Positions 20,348-29,731 of a stretch of DNA of 64,000 bases are shown one piece after another. The position numbers were made by a program, and so were the translations under genes. The first letter of the stretch is position 1. Each line of letters begins with the position of its first letter. The notes below the pieces were generated by a model. The model had not been told where the DNA came from. It did not search any database and saw only the letters and a list, made by a program, of their open reading frames with translations. This DNA is from Gammaproteobacteria bacterium (GTDB lineage Bacteria > Pseudomonadota > Gammaproteobacteria > Burkholderiales > Burkholderiaceae_C): positions 124,001 through 188,000 of the forward strand of contig JAHIYE010000023.1 of the NCBI GenBank assembly GCA_018815325.1. Direction: 5' to 3'.

Positions 20348-21223
20348 ATGAGTTGGCTCGAAAAACTTCTGCCCCCGAAAATCCAGCGTAGCAGCGACCC
20401 TGCGGACCGCCGCAGCGTGCCCGAAGGCGTCTGGATCAAATGCCCGAGCTGCGAGACCGTGCTCTACAAGACCGATCTGCAACAGAACCAGAACGTCTGC
20501 CCGACCTGCAGCCACCACCACCGCATTGGTGCGCGGGCCCGACTGAACTTTTTCCTCGATAACGAAGGCCGCTTCGAAATCGGCCAGGAAGTCCTGCCCG
20601 TCGATGCGCTCAAGTTCAAGGACAGCCGCAAGTACCCCGAGCGACTGAAAGAAGCGATGGACAACACGGGCGAGACTGACGCGCTCGTCGTGATGGGCGG
20701 GGCCGTGCACAGCATCAGCCTGGTGGCGGCCTGCTTCGAATTCGACTTCATGGGTGGCAGCATGGGCTCGGTGGTCGGCGAACGTTTTGTGCGAGGTGTG
20801 GAAACTGCCATCGAGCAGAAGGTGCCTTTTCTGTGCTTCACCGCAACCGGTGGTGCTCGCATGCAGGAAGGCCTGCTGAGCCTCATGCAGATGGCCAAGA
20901 CCAATGCCGCGCTCACGCGTCTGGCCAAGAAAGGCCTGCCCTATATCAGCGTGCTGACCGACCCGACCATGGGCGGCGTGAGCGCTGGCTTCGCCTTCCT
21001 CGGCGATGTGGTGATTGCCGAGCCCAAGGCCTTGATTGGCTTTGCAGGCCCGCGTGTGATCGAATCCACCGTACGGGTGACCTTGCCAGAAGGCTTCCAG
21101 CGTGCAGAGTTTCTGCTGCAAAAAGGCGCTGTCGACTTCATCTGTGACCGGCGCGAATTGCGCAAGACCATTGCCAGCACGCTGGCCATGCTGCAGCGCC
21201 AGCCTGCTGACGCGGTACTCTGA
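20348..21223 (+). CDS. accD: acetyl-CoA carboxylase carboxyltransferase subunit beta
   Basis: Beta subunit of the carboxyltransferase that makes malonyl-CoA for fatty-acid synthesis; 291 residues. A zinc ribbon is formed by C32, C35, C51 and C54 ([20 protein letters not shown]). The crotonase-like core carries [12 protein letters not shown] and [11 protein letters not shown], which bind acetyl-CoA. The trp-accD linkage is common in betaproteobacteria. A GC-rich inverted repeat at 21237-21264 follows. Confidence 0.95.
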   Translation: MSWLEKLLPPKIQRSSDPADRRSVPEGVWIKCPSCETVLYKTDLQQNQNVCPTCSHHHRIGARARLNFFLDNEGRFEIGQEVLPVDALKFKDSRKYPERLKEAMDNTGETDALVVMGGAVHSISLVAACFEFDFMGGSMGSVVGERFVRGVETAIEQKVPFLCFTATGGARMQEGLLSLMQMAKTNAALTRLAKKGLPYISVLTDPTMGGVSAGFAFLGDVVIAEPKALIGFAGPRVIESTVRVTLPEGFQRAEFLLQKGAVDFICDRRELRKTIASTLAMLQRQPADAVL

Positions 21224-21236
21224 AATCTGTTCCCGA

Positions 21237-21264
21237 GTGCCGCCTGCCTAGAGCAGTGCGGCAC
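21237..21264. terminator. inverted repeat between convergent accD and yggT, possible bidirectional terminator
   Basis: A GTGCCGC / GCGGCAC stem with a 14-nt loop lies between the convergent genes and overlaps the yggT stop. No T-run follows on either strand, so this is tentative. Confidence 0.35.
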
Positions 21265-21808
21265 CCTGCAGATGGCCCAGCATGATGCCGAGAATCTGCA
21301 GCAGCACCAGCAGCACCAGCGGCGACAGGTCAATGCCGCCAATCAGCGGCACGAAGCGCCGGATCACGCTCAGGGGCGGCCAGCACAGGCGCTGCACCAG
21401 ATCCGACAACTCCGAGTGGCTCTGTACCCAGGACAGCACCGCATAGACGATCACGAGACCGCTCAGGCCCGAGATCGCCAGCCGCGCCAGGGCAAAGGCC
21501 GCCAGGATGGGCACTGACAGAAAGCCCCCCATCGCGCCGACCATGAGCCACAAAACCGTGAACTGAACCAGTTCAATGAGAAAGGCCGCCACCAGGCTGG
21601 CCATGTCCCAGCGCCCCAGCGAAGGCACCACGCGGCGCAAGGGCAGGACCAGCCAGTCGGTCACGGCAAAGATAAAGCGGCCCAGGGGATTGCCGGAGCG
21701 GGCCGACAGGGGAATACGCTGGTGCTGCATGTAAAGCCGCAGCAGGCACAGTCCCGCCACGATAGAGGCAGCAACTTCCAGCAACAGGGAGAAGATTTGG
21801 TAGAGCAT
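21248..21808 (-). CDS. YggT-family integral membrane protein
   Basis: A 186-residue membrane protein with two YggT repeats, each a pair of hydrophobic spans plus a short amphipathic stretch (VTDWLVLPLRRVVPSLGRWD and CWPPLSVIRRFVPLIGGIDL). The family (CCB3/YggT) is linked to membrane protein assembly and osmotic tolerance in some bacteria; the exact role is not established. ATG 21808 gives a start directly before the first span. It is convergent with accD and divergent from lysS. Confidence 0.82.
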   Translation of the reverse strand: MLYQIFSLLLEVAASIVAGLCLLRLYMQHQRIPLSARSGNPLGRFIFAVTDWLVLPLRRVVPSLGRWDMASLVAAFLIELVQFTVLWLMVGAMGGFLSVPILAAFALARLAISGLSGLVIVYAVLSWVQSHSELSDLVQRLCWPPLSVIRRFVPLIGGIDLSPLVLLVLLQILGIMLGHLQGAALL

Positions 21809-21999
21809 GGCTTGGCAAGGAGAATCTGGCCCAATGATAGCGCCCGTAGATGAGCCCCCATTTATGCTGCGGCCCCGCGCGTATCCTGCTGGCTGCGTCG
21901 CGCAATTCGGCATGCCTGAACAGCACCGCCAGCAAAGAACTTAAAATCATGGGTTTGGGCTCATCTTCCGCTTTTTCTGCCCCCCAACCCTGCACCTTC

Positions 22000-23535
22000 A
22001 TGTCAGACAACAACACACCCCAGGCCGCTCCTCCTCTTGATGAAAACCAGCTGATTGCCGAGCGCCGGGACAAGCTCAAGGTCTTGCGCCAGAAACAGGC
22101 AGATGGCCATGGCGTGGCGTTTCCCAACGACTTCAAGCCGGCCGACTATGCCGCCGACCTGTTTGCCGCCCATGCAGGCCAGACAGCGGAAGGCCTGGTC
22201 GAGCAGGGCAGCACCGCCAAGGTCGCGGGCCGCATGATGCTCAAACGCGTCATGGGCAAGGCCAGTTTCGCCACCCTGCAAGACAGCACGGGCCGCATCC
22301 AGATCTACATCAAGGGCGAGGACATCGGGGCCGACGTCTATGAAAGCTTCAAGCACTGGGACCTGGGCGACATTGTTGCAGCCGAAGGCCGCATCTTCAA
22401 GACCAAGACCGGCGAACTCTCGATCCATGCCACGAGTGTGCGGCTGCTGACCAAGAGCCTGCGCCCCATGCCTGACAAGTTCCACGGCATCAACGACCAG
22501 GAGGTTAAGTACCGCCAGCGCTATGTCGACCTCATGACCGACGAGGATGCCCGCAAGCGTTTTGTGGCACGCAGCAGGGCCGTCAGCGGCATCCGCGAGT
22601 TCATGGTGGCGCACAACTTCCTCGAAGTCGAAACACCGATGCTGCACCCTATCCCTGGCGGTGCGAATGCCAAGCCTTTCACCACGCACCACAATGCGCT
22701 GGACCAGCAGATGTTCCTGCGCATCGCGCCCGAGCTCTACCTCAAGCGGTTGCTCGTGGGGGGATTCGATCGGGTATTCGAGATCAACCGCAACTTCCGC
22801 AACGAAGGCATCTCGGTGCGCCACAACCCCGAGTTCACGATGATGGAGTTCTATGCGGCCTACTGGAACTACCAGGACCTCATGACCTTCACAGAGGCCC
22901 TGGTGCGCGACGCTGCGCACAAAGCCGTGGGCACACTGCAGCTGAGTTACGCAGGCCGTCCCGTCGACCTGAGCCAGCCCTTCGAGCGGCTGACCATTCG
23001 CGAGGCCATTCTCAAGTACACCGAGGCGGGTGCGCAGGTCGATGACCCCGTGTGGCTTACCAACGCGCTGCGCAAGCTCGGGTTTACCGAACAGAAACAC
23101 CGGCTCGCGGGCCGCAGCCTGGCGAGCCTGCAGGTGCTGTACTTCGAGGAAACCGTGGAAGAAAAACTGTGGCAGCCCACCTTCATCTGTGAGCACCCGG
23201 TGGAGATCTCCCCGCTGGCACGCGCCAGCGACAAGCATCCTGATGTGACCGAGCGCTTCGAACTCTACATCACGGGCCGCGAATTCGGCAACGGTTTCTC
23301 CGAGCTCAACGACGCCGAGGAACAGGCGGCCCGCTTCCATGCCCAGGTAGCCGCCAAGGATGGCGGTGACGACGAAGCCATGTTCTTTGACCACGACTTC
23401 GTGCGCGCGCTGGAATACGGCATGCCTCCCGCTGGTGGCTGCGGTATCGGCATTGACCGCCTCATGATGCTGCTGACCGACAGCCCCAGCATCCGCGACG
23501 TCATCCTGTTCCCAGCGCTGCGCCGGGAGGCCTGA
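22000..23535 (+). CDS. lysS: lysyl-tRNA synthetase, class II
   Basis: Charges tRNA-Lys; 511 residues. An N-terminal OB-fold anticodon domain ([20 protein letters not shown]) is followed by class II motif 1 near [20 protein letters not shown]. Motif 2 is [20 protein letters not shown] and motif 3 is [16 protein letters not shown]. The frame is open to 21850, but ATG 22000 ([19 protein letters not shown]) fits the family. It is a single-gene unit divergent from yggT and convergent with the patatin gene. Confidence 0.95.
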   Translation: MSDNNTPQAAPPLDENQLIAERRDKLKVLRQKQADGHGVAFPNDFKPADYAADLFAAHAGQTAEGLVEQGSTAKVAGRMMLKRVMGKASFATLQDSTGRIQIYIKGEDIGADVYESFKHWDLGDIVAAEGRIFKTKTGELSIHATSVRLLTKSLRPMPDKFHGINDQEVKYRQRYVDLMTDEDARKRFVARSRAVSGIREFMVAHNFLEVETPMLHPIPGGANAKPFTTHHNALDQQMFLRIAPELYLKRLLVGGFDRVFEINRNFRNEGISVRHNPEFTMMEFYAAYWNYQDLMTFTEALVRDAAHKAVGTLQLSYAGRPVDLSQPFERLTIREAILKYTEAGAQVDDPVWLTNALRKLGFTEQKHRLAGRSLASLQVLYFEETVEEKLWQPTFICEHPVEISPLARASDKHPDVTERFELYITGREFGNGFSELNDAEEQAARFHAQVAAKDGGDDEAMFFDHDFVRALEYGMPPAGGCGIGIDRLMMLLTDSPSIRDVILFPALRREA

Positions 23536-23570
23536 AATGCGACTGCTGGATCTTTATATTTTCCCTGATA

Positions 23571-23624
23571 AAAATCAGCGCCGGCCCTTGCGGTACCAGC
23601 GCAGGTAGCTATCAAAAAAGGAGC
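23571..23624 (-). repeat. 54-bp dispersed repeat, copy 3 (3' end of the patatin gene, sense)
   Basis: On the minus strand it begins GCTCCTTTTTTGATAGC, has the core CCTGCGC, and ends GGGCCGGCGCTGATTTT. It encodes the last residues of the patatin protein and supplies its TGA stop. Confidence 0.72.
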
Positions 23625-24915
23625 GGGCGAACTGCCCCACTGTCTTGCGTGCCAGTTCCCTGCGGTCAGTCACCTCGAGCTCTGACGCTGGCGAAGAGGG
23701 TACGGTGGCGGGAGTCTTCAAAACCTCTTCTTTGCTCGGCGAGGCCACCCGCTTCGATTTGGTTTTGGAGGCTGACACAGCTTCGCCAAGAGGCGCCGTG
23801 TCCAGCTGCAGCGCTTGCGTTACCGGCACACGCAGATCGTCCAGGTAGTCATGTGCAATGTTGATGCTGTCACGCACGCCCAGCGCTGCATGGCAGTCCA
23901 GCAGCCACTGCTTGCCACATTGAATGCCGAGATCCCGTAACGCATGGATCAGGCCCGCTTCGGTGGATTGTTTGGTTGAAGCCTCGAACTTTGCCAGCGC
24001 CTGGCCTCCGTCGACACGGTGCATCAACACGTTCTTGTAGTGCGCAGAATCGAGCTTGCCTTCGGCCAGCAGGCGCTTGACGAAATCAATCGCGCGCATC
24101 TCGGCAATCAGCGCGCTGTTGAACGTGATCTCGTTGAGTCGGTCCATGATGGCACTGGCACGGGTAGGCAGCTCAGTCCGAACGATAGGGTTGATCTGCA
24201 CCAGCACAATATCGCGACTGTCGCAGTGGTAGATCAAGGGATGAATCGCCGGGTTGCCAGAATAGCCACCGTCCCAATAAGCTTCTCCGTCAATTTCCAC
24301 CGCCTGAAACACCATGGGCAGGCAGGCCGAGGCCATGACGGCACGCGCCGTCAAACGTGCACCTGAGAAAACCTCGGCTTTGCCCGTACTGACGCGCGTG
24401 GCAGCCACGAACACTTTTGGCGTTTGCGGGTGCGGTGCCGCAGCCAGGCGTTCGAAGTCGACATGCTGCTCGAGAAACTGACGCAGCGGATTGATGTCAA
24501 ACGGATTGCTCTGGTAGGGCGACAGCGTCTGGGACCAGAACCGCGTCATCGCGTCCGTCCAGAGACGCGATGATTGCTGCCCAAACAGAATGTCGAAGGG
24601 AGCGCGCTGACTTGACGGCTTCGACACCGACGAAGACAGCGCCCCCATGCCAATGATGCCGTCCCAGAATGCGGCCAGGGACTCACGCGCGGCCTCCCGC
24701 TGTTGCAGCGGTGACTTGCCTTGCGCAACAGCAAAGCCATGGGCCAGCGCCACCGCATTCATGGCGCCGGCACTGGTACCACTGATGCCATCGAAGTGGA
24801 CGCGACCGTCCTCCAGCAGCGCATCGAGCACACCCCAGGTGAAAGCCCCATGGGAGCCACCACCTTGCAGGGCCAGATTGACCAGGCAGATTCCGTTTGT
24901 TTGGCTTGAATTCAT
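23575..24915 (-). CDS. patatin-like phospholipase family protein
   Basis: Likely lipid acyl hydrolase, 446 residues, with a Ser-Asp dyad. The oxyanion glycine loop is LQGGGSHGAFTWGVLD, the nucleophile S48 is in GTSAG, and D215 is in YWDGGYSGNP. The C-terminal third (about 365-446) is low-complexity and Lys/Ser/Pro-rich before a basic tail. That tail (DSYLRWYRKGRR) and the stop codon lie within a dispersed repeat copy, so the C-terminus may have been altered by it. ATG 24915 matches the family start; the longer frame to 25011 is unlikely. Substrate and location are not evident, and no signal peptide is seen. Confidence 0.85.
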   Translation of the reverse strand: MNSSQTNGICLVNLALQGGGSHGAFTWGVLDALLEDGRVHFDGISGTSAGAMNAVALAHGFAVAQGKSPLQQREAARESLAAFWDGIIGMGALSSSVSKPSSQRAPFDILFGQQSSRLWTDAMTRFWSQTLSPYQSNPFDINPLRQFLEQHVDFERLAAAPHPQTPKVFVAATRVSTGKAEVFSGARLTARAVMASACLPMVFQAVEIDGEAYWDGGYSGNPAIHPLIYHCDSRDIVLVQINPIVRTELPTRASAIMDRLNEITFNSALIAEMRAIDFVKRLLAEGKLDSAHYKNVLMHRVDGGQALAKFEASTKQSTEAGLIHALRDLGIQCGKQWLLDCHAALGVRDSINIAHDYLDDLRVPVTQALQLDTAPLGEAVSASKTKSKRVASPSKEEVLKTPATVPSSPASELEVTDRRELARKTVGQFARSFFDSYLRWYRKGRR

Positions 24916-25080
24916 GATCCTAGGGTAGCAAACCTGGATAACAGTGCACATCACATGCACAACTTGTTGCAAAGCTAGAATGGCAGACACGGCTTGCACT
25001 TCTACAGGCAAGGACTAGCCGGCAAACGCACCGCGGCGGTGCAAGCGCTTGCAGTGCAATCTCCCCCGCTCCGACGCACG

Positions 25081-25614
25081 ATGAAATACCTCTCGGGTTA
25101 TCCCGCTCCGCTGCTGGCTCAGGTGCAGCAACTCATGGACAGCAACCGTCTGGGCGAGATGCTGCTCAAAAAGTACATGAGGACGCATGACATTCGCACC
25201 GACAAGGTCCTGTTCGACTATGTCCAGGAGCTCAAGTCCGCGTACATACGAAGCTCAGAACCCCTGAACAAGGTGATGTACGACAGCAAGCTGCATGTGA
25301 TCACCCACGCGCTGGGCACGCACACAACGGTGTCACGCGTGCAGGGCAGCAAGCTCAAGGCCAAGCGGGAAATCCGCATTGCCACCCTGTTCAGGGACGT
25401 GCCCATCGAGTTCCTGCGCATGATCGTCGTGCATGAACTCGCGCACCTGAAGGAGCGCGCGCACGACAAGGCCTTCTACCAGCTCTGTACCCATATGGAG
25501 CCCGACTACCATCAGCTCGAATTCGATTTGCGCCTGTACCTCACCCATGTAGAGCGCTCGGGCAAGCTGGTGTGGCCAGGGCTCAAGCCACGCGATGCCT
25601 CAGCAGCGCTTTGA
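25081..25614 (+). CDS. YgjP-type zinc metallopeptidase domain protein
   Basis: Probable zinc-dependent hydrolase of the YgjP / DUF45 group, 177 residues. The metal site H118-E119-x-x-H122 (VVHELAHLKE) with the following HDKAFYQLC and MEPDYHQLEFDLR matches the family. The N-terminal half is helical with no signal peptide. ATG 25081 is chosen over an upstream TTG. Substrates of the family are not well defined. The last 15 bp overlap the convergent ABM-domain gene. Confidence 0.8.
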   Translation: MKYLSGYPAPLLAQVQQLMDSNRLGEMLLKKYMRTHDIRTDKVLFDYVQELKSAYIRSSEPLNKVMYDSKLHVITHALGTHTTVSRVQGSKLKAKREIRIATLFRDVPIEFLRMIVVHELAHLKERAHDKAFYQLCTHMEPDYHQLEFDLRLYLTHVERSGKLVWPGLKPRDASAAL

Positions 25615-25935
25615 ATACGCCCGTTCGACCCGTGCAATGCGCAACTCGAAATGCGCATACCACCGGGCGTTTCCCTGTGCTTGTGCGTCACGGTGCTCTG
25701 CATGGGCCTTCCAGGCTGCAATGGCCTCGATCGATTCCCAGTACGAAACCGTGATGCCGAAGCCATCGTCGCCGCGCGTGCTCTCGATGCCCAGAAAACC
25801 GGCTTGCTGTGCTGCGAGTTCAACCATTCGGTCTGCCATGGCCTCGTATCCAGCGTCACCTGCTGTGCGCTGGGAGGAAAAAATCACCGTGTAATACGGC
25901 GGCTCGGGAAGCTCGGCAAAGGGAGCGGGTGTCAT
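25600..25935 (-). CDS. antibiotic biosynthesis monooxygenase (ABM) domain protein
   Basis: A 111-residue single-domain protein with a ferredoxin-like fold of the ABM family: PPYYTVIFSSQRT, AAQQAGFLGIESTRG, YWESIEAIAAWKAHAEHRDA and ARWYAHFELRIARVE. Homologues are cofactor-free monooxygenases or heme-degrading enzymes, and many are uncharacterised. ATG 25935 gives a compact protein; the frame is open to 26109 without family similarity. It is convergent with the YgjP gene, and the cytochrome gene lies upstream on the same strand. The substrate is not predictable. Confidence 0.78.
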   Translation of the reverse strand: MTPAPFAELPEPPYYTVIFSSQRTAGDAGYEAMADRMVELAAQQAGFLGIESTRGDDGFGITVSYWESIEAIAAWKAHAEHRDAQAQGNARWYAHFELRIARVERAYSKRC

Positions 25936-26017
25936 GGATCGGGACAGGGCTTTGATGTGTAGAACTGTAGCAGCCATCCCGGCTGCGCAGGGCAAGTTCG
26001 TCGTGCAAACAGTTCGC

Positions 26018-26359
26018 TCACTTCGGCATTTCGACGCTGACCTTGATCGACGAATACCACGCTGCCAGGTTCTCGATATCAGCATCGGTGAGCATTTTTG
26101 CCACGACACTCATATGAGGACTTTGCCGGCCACCTGAACGGTACGCACGCAATTGCTCGCGAAGGTAGTCTTGCTGCTGGCCACTCAGGTTCGCCGCCCC
26201 CGGAAGAACTGCCACGCCATCCACACCATGACAGTGCAGGCATAGCGTCTGTGCCTTGGCCCGCCCCGCTGCCACGTCGCCCGCCAAGGCCGGCTCCAGC
26301 AGAGCGCCGGACAGGGCGAGCATCCACAGCGCAGAAAGAAGCAATCGTTTTTTCAACAT
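26018..26359 (-). CDS. class I cytochrome c, periplasmic
   Basis: A 113-residue exported monoheme cytochrome. A signal peptide (MLKKRLLLSALWMLALSGAL.., cleaved near ALA-GD) is followed by the heme site C40-L-H-C43-H44. GAANLSGQQQDYLREQLRAY and a later methionine (HMSVVAKM) can provide the distal ligand. The frame could start at 26377 instead (6 residues longer). It lies 66 bp downstream of a sugar-dehydrogenase gene on the same strand, so it probably accepts electrons from that enzyme and passes them to the respiratory chain. Confidence 0.85.
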   Translation of the reverse strand: MLKKRLLLSALWMLALSGALLEPALAGDVAAGRAKAQTLCLHCHGVDGVAVLPGAANLSGQQQDYLREQLRAYRSGGRQSPHMSVVAKMLTDADIENLAAWYSSIKVSVEMPK

Positions 26360-26425
26360 GATTTTTGAGTCATTCAAAATACAACGGGCCGGGCATCAAG
26401 CCCAGCCCGCTCTCGTCTGCCTGGC

Positions 26426-27724
26426 TTACTTGCCCTGGTAGGAGATGCGATAGATGGCACCCGCCTTGTCATCCGAGACCAGGAGCGAACCGTCGACATA
26501 TTGCTGCACGTCAACTGGCCTGCCGAGGTAAACACCATCCTCGTTCATCCAGCCTTCAGCGAACGGTTCGGTCTTGGCCGCGTTGCCCTTGTCATCCAGG
26601 TAGGTCACCATGACTCTGGCGCCTCTGGGCTTGACCGCATTCCAGGAACCATGCTGGGCACTGAAGATGGCGTTCTTGTACTTGGCAGGAAACATCCGGC
26701 CCGTGTAGAACATCATGCCCAGGTCCGCCGCATGCGCCACCATCTCCACCTGAGGCTTGACGTAAATGTCGGCCAGCTCCTTGGGGATCGGCTTGCCCTT
26801 GTACTCGTCGGTTCTGACCTCACCCCCGCCGTAATACGGGTGGCCGAACCACATGCCGGGCTTGGGCATCCGGTTCAACTCACCCGGGGGCGTCTCATCC
26901 CCCATGCCATCCACCTGATTGTCGGTAAACCACAAACTTTTGTCCTTGGGGTTGAACGCGAGTCCGGCAGAGTTGCGCACACCGGTCGCAACGACCTGCC
27001 GGTCCTTGCCATCCCGGTTGAAGCTGACGATGCCGCCAATGCCCACCTTGCGGTACATATCCACTTTTTCTGGCGGACTCACGTTGAATGGCTGCCCGAG
27101 TACGATGTAAACCCGGTTGTCTGGACCGATCACGCAGGAGCGTGTGGTGTGGTTGTAGGACTCTTCTTCAGCGGGAATCAGGTCGCCCTGCTTGACGATC
27201 GGGATCGCCACCGTATCGGCGCCTTCCATGAAGTATTCCGCTGCCGGGAACATCATCACGCGGTTGCGCTCGGCAATGAACAGGAAACCATCGGGTGAGT
27301 AGCAGGCACCTGCGGGAATATCAAATTTCACGCTCGGACTGAACTCCTCGACGGTATCGGCAACGTTGTCCATGTCGCGATCAGTCACTGACCAGACCGT
27401 GGACTTGCGGGTCCCGACCCACACCGCGGCCTTGTTGCGGCTCACCGCCATTTGCCGCGCATCGGGCACGATAGCAAACAACTCGATTTTGAAGCCATCC
27501 GGCATTCTGATCTGCTGCAAAACCTTCTTCAAGTTTTCTGCATATTTGCCGCCCTGCTCTACCCGCTTCATCGGACCAGAATCGGTTCGCTTGAAGGCGC
27601 CCAGCTTGCTCAAGTTTGCGTCATCGTCTTTCGCAAAGCCCGTACTCGCGGAGAACGACAAGACCAGGCTGACCGCCAGGAACATCGCGCTGCGCTTGAT
27701 TGAACTGCCATTGAGTTGTTTCAT
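26426..27724 (-). CDS. PQQ-type sugar/sorbosone dehydrogenase family protein, periplasmic
   Basis: A 432-residue exported protein of the GSDH / L-sorbosone dehydrogenase beta-propeller family. A signal peptide (MKQLNGSSIKRSAMFLAVSL.., cleaved near GFA-KD) precedes blades with PDGFKIELFAIVPDARQMAV, GACYSPDGFLFIAERNRVM, ATGVRNSAGLAFNPKDKSLW and FSAQHGSWN. AGGAG precedes the ATG. Members bind PQQ and Ca2+ and oxidise aldoses or related alcohols and aldehydes. No PQQ synthesis genes are in the window, so the cofactor source is unknown. The adjacent cytochrome c is the likely electron acceptor. Confidence 0.82.
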   Translation of the reverse strand: MKQLNGSSIKRSAMFLAVSLVLSFSASTGFAKDDDANLSKLGAFKRTDSGPMKRVEQGGKYAENLKKVLQQIRMPDGFKIELFAIVPDARQMAVSRNKAAVWVGTRKSTVWSVTDRDMDNVADTVEEFSPSVKFDIPAGACYSPDGFLFIAERNRVMMFPAAEYFMEGADTVAIPIVKQGDLIPAEEESYNHTTRSCVIGPDNRVYIVLGQPFNVSPPEKVDMYRKVGIGGIVSFNRDGKDRQVVATGVRNSAGLAFNPKDKSLWFTDNQVDGMGDETPPGELNRMPKPGMWFGHPYYGGGEVRTDEYKGKPIPKELADIYVKPQVEMVAHAADLGMMFYTGRMFPAKYKNAIFSAQHGSWNAVKPRGARVMVTYLDDKGNAAKTEPFAEGWMNEDGVYLGRPVDVQQYVDGSLLVSDDKAGAIYRISYQGK

Positions 27725-27873
27725 GTGCCGTCTCCTCTTTCTGTGTAGTCATTGGAAGAATCCCTGTAGGACCGCATGGGCTAAGACAGCCCACCAAGCC
27801 AATTTCAGTTTGGCACTCACCCAAATGATGTAAATAGGGAAAACCCGCGCCCCCAGAGGCCTTCGGCAAGCGC

Positions 27874-29460
27874 TCAGGCAAGCAGAAGCGAGGGCGGGGT
27901 TTGCCGGCCAATAGTGAACATCCGCATCGCACCGACCATCCGGTCTGCCTGCTCCTTGAGACTGGCGGATGCAGCGGTAGCTTGCTCCACCAGCGCAGCA
28001 TTTTGCTGCGTCATCTGTTCAAGCTGACTCACTGACTGGTTCACCTGACGAATGCCACGGGACTGCTCGCCCGACGCCAGAGTGATGTCACGGATCATGC
28101 CGCTCACGCGGCTCACATTGCCCACGATCAGCTGCATGGCTTCACCCGCATCCTGTGCCAGTTGTGCCCCTTCTTTCACCTGGGCTTCGCTGGTGCCGAT
28201 CAGATGCTTGATCTCGCGTGCGGCCTCTGCACTGCGCTGGGCCAGGCTGCGTACCTCGCTGGCGACCACGGCAAAACCCCGCCCCTGCTCGCCAGCGCGC
28301 GCAGCCTCAACTGCGGCATTGAGCGCCAGGATATTGGTCTGGAATGCGATACCGTCAATCACCCCGGTGATCTCGGCAATCTTGCTGCTTGATGCGCGAA
28401 TACCCTCCATGCTGTTGACCACCTGCATGACCAACGCACCACCCTGCTCTGCCGAACTCGCCGCTGAGGCCGCGATCCCGCTGGCCCCCTGGGCTGACTG
28501 GTCAGTCTTCTGCACCGCATCGGTCAACTCCGACAAGGCTGCGGCCGCCTGCTGCAGGCTGGCCGCGGCCTGCTCGGTACGAGTACTCAAGTCCTGGTTG
28601 CCACCGGCAATCTGCGCGCTCGCATCGACAATGTTGTCGGCAGAAAAACGAACCTGCGACACCATGCGCTTGAGCGAGTCAATCATGTCGTTGAAGTCCA
28701 GCGCCATATGGCCGAGTTCATCGCGTGATTGCAGGGTCACCACATGCGACAGATCGCCCGATTTCACCTGCTCGATTCCGCTGGCCAGCCCATGCAATGG
28801 AAGACGAATGCGGCGCACCAGATTCAGCCCCAACAACAGGCCACACACTGTGGCGAGCAAAACGCACAACAACAATATCCTGGTGAGCTTGGAAACTGCT
28901 GCATCGATGCGTGCACCTCCCTCGGTGGTCAGCTCGCGGTTGAGCTCGATCACGCGACCGATTGAGGCTTCGGCCGCCAGCGCGGAATCGATGGGTTTCT
29001 CGATGTCCATCTCAAAGATGGCCTGGTCCAGAATTTCCTGGCGCTCTATCTTCTCGATGCTTTGCGCAACAGGGTTCAGATAGGCGAGTTGCAATTTCAA
29101 GGCGTCTTTGAGCAAGCGTTGCTGCTCCGGATCACGTTCGAGATCAATCGCCTTGTTCAGCAAGGACTGCACGCCAGCGGCATGCTTGCGCCATTGAACA
29201 ATCCTCTCGGGTACACGGACCATCTTCATCATCAGGTCGATGGAGACATCCTTTTCGGCACGGCGCACGCCTGCCATATGACGCTGGATAGCAGCCAGCC
29301 GCTGCAATTGCACCAGATCCGCATCTACGGTCTGTCGGGCTTGCTGTTGTATCCCCCACACAGCATAAGCGGTGAACCCGCTCGTCGCCAGAAACACGCC
29401 CACCAGCAGCACGATGGTCAATGCGATGCGCTGCACCAGAGTGAGTTGCAGGCTTGTCAT
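27874..29460 (-). CDS. methyl-accepting chemotaxis protein
   Basis: Inner-membrane chemoreceptor, 528 residues. It has TM1 near 9-31, a roughly 150-residue periplasmic helical sensor (4HB type), and TM2 near 192-213. A HAMP domain (RRIRLPLHGLASGIEQVKSG) and the long signalling coiled coil follow. The conserved hairpin tip is IDGIAFQTNILALNAAVEAA with RAGEQGRGFAVVASEVRSLA, where kinases CheA and CheW dock. GAGGAA precedes ATG 29460; the longer frame upstream is not used. The ligand is unknown. No che genes are nearby. Confidence 0.93.
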   Translation of the reverse strand: MTSLQLTLVQRIALTIVLLVGVFLATSGFTAYAVWGIQQQARQTVDADLVQLQRLAAIQRHMAGVRRAEKDVSIDLMMKMVRVPERIVQWRKHAAGVQSLLNKAIDLERDPEQQRLLKDALKLQLAYLNPVAQSIEKIERQEILDQAIFEMDIEKPIDSALAAEASIGRVIELNRELTTEGGARIDAAVSKLTRILLLCVLLATVCGLLLGLNLVRRIRLPLHGLASGIEQVKSGDLSHVVTLQSRDELGHMALDFNDMIDSLKRMVSQVRFSADNIVDASAQIAGGNQDLSTRTEQAAASLQQAAAALSELTDAVQKTDQSAQGASGIAASAASSAEQGGALVMQVVNSMEGIRASSSKIAEITGVIDGIAFQTNILALNAAVEAARAGEQGRGFAVVASEVRSLAQRSAEAAREIKHLIGTSEAQVKEGAQLAQDAGEAMQLIVGNVSRVSGMIRDITLASGEQSRGIRQVNQSVSQLEQMTQQNAALVEQATAASASLKEQADRMVGAMRMFTIGRQTPPSLLLA

Positions 29461-29618
29461 ACGAATTTTCCTCGACTCGTGAGACGCAAGCCAGCTCCAT
29501 ACCAGAAGACAGCTTGAGCAGATTGATACAGCAGGCGAATGCCTCACTGCTTTCCCAAAAATTCTATGACTTTGAAGTTTCAAATTCGTGACAACACGAT
29601 CATGAAAACTCTCCATCC

Positions 29619-29672
29619 GCTACTTTTTTAGTAGCAAATAATTATTAATTCATAAGGGAAAATAGTGAATTT
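29619..29672 (+). repeat. 54-bp dispersed repeat, copy 4 (diverged, intergenic)
   Basis: The 17-nt head GCTACTTTTTTAGTAGC is intact, the core is lost to AT-rich sequence, and the tail GGGAAAATAGTGAATTT keeps register. It lies in the 271-bp gap between the chemoreceptor and kinase genes. Nothing else is recognised in that gap. Confidence 0.5.
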
Positions 29673-29731
29673 TATGAAGCCATCGAGAAGGATAAATACT
29701 GCCTTCATGGCAGCCCGTTCGCCGGCCTCCA

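Noticed and set aside
22003-23394. 463-codon minus-strand open frame opposite lysS.
   Set aside because: It is a mirror of the high-GC codon bias of lysS; the product has no recognisable family and lysS has all class II motifs.
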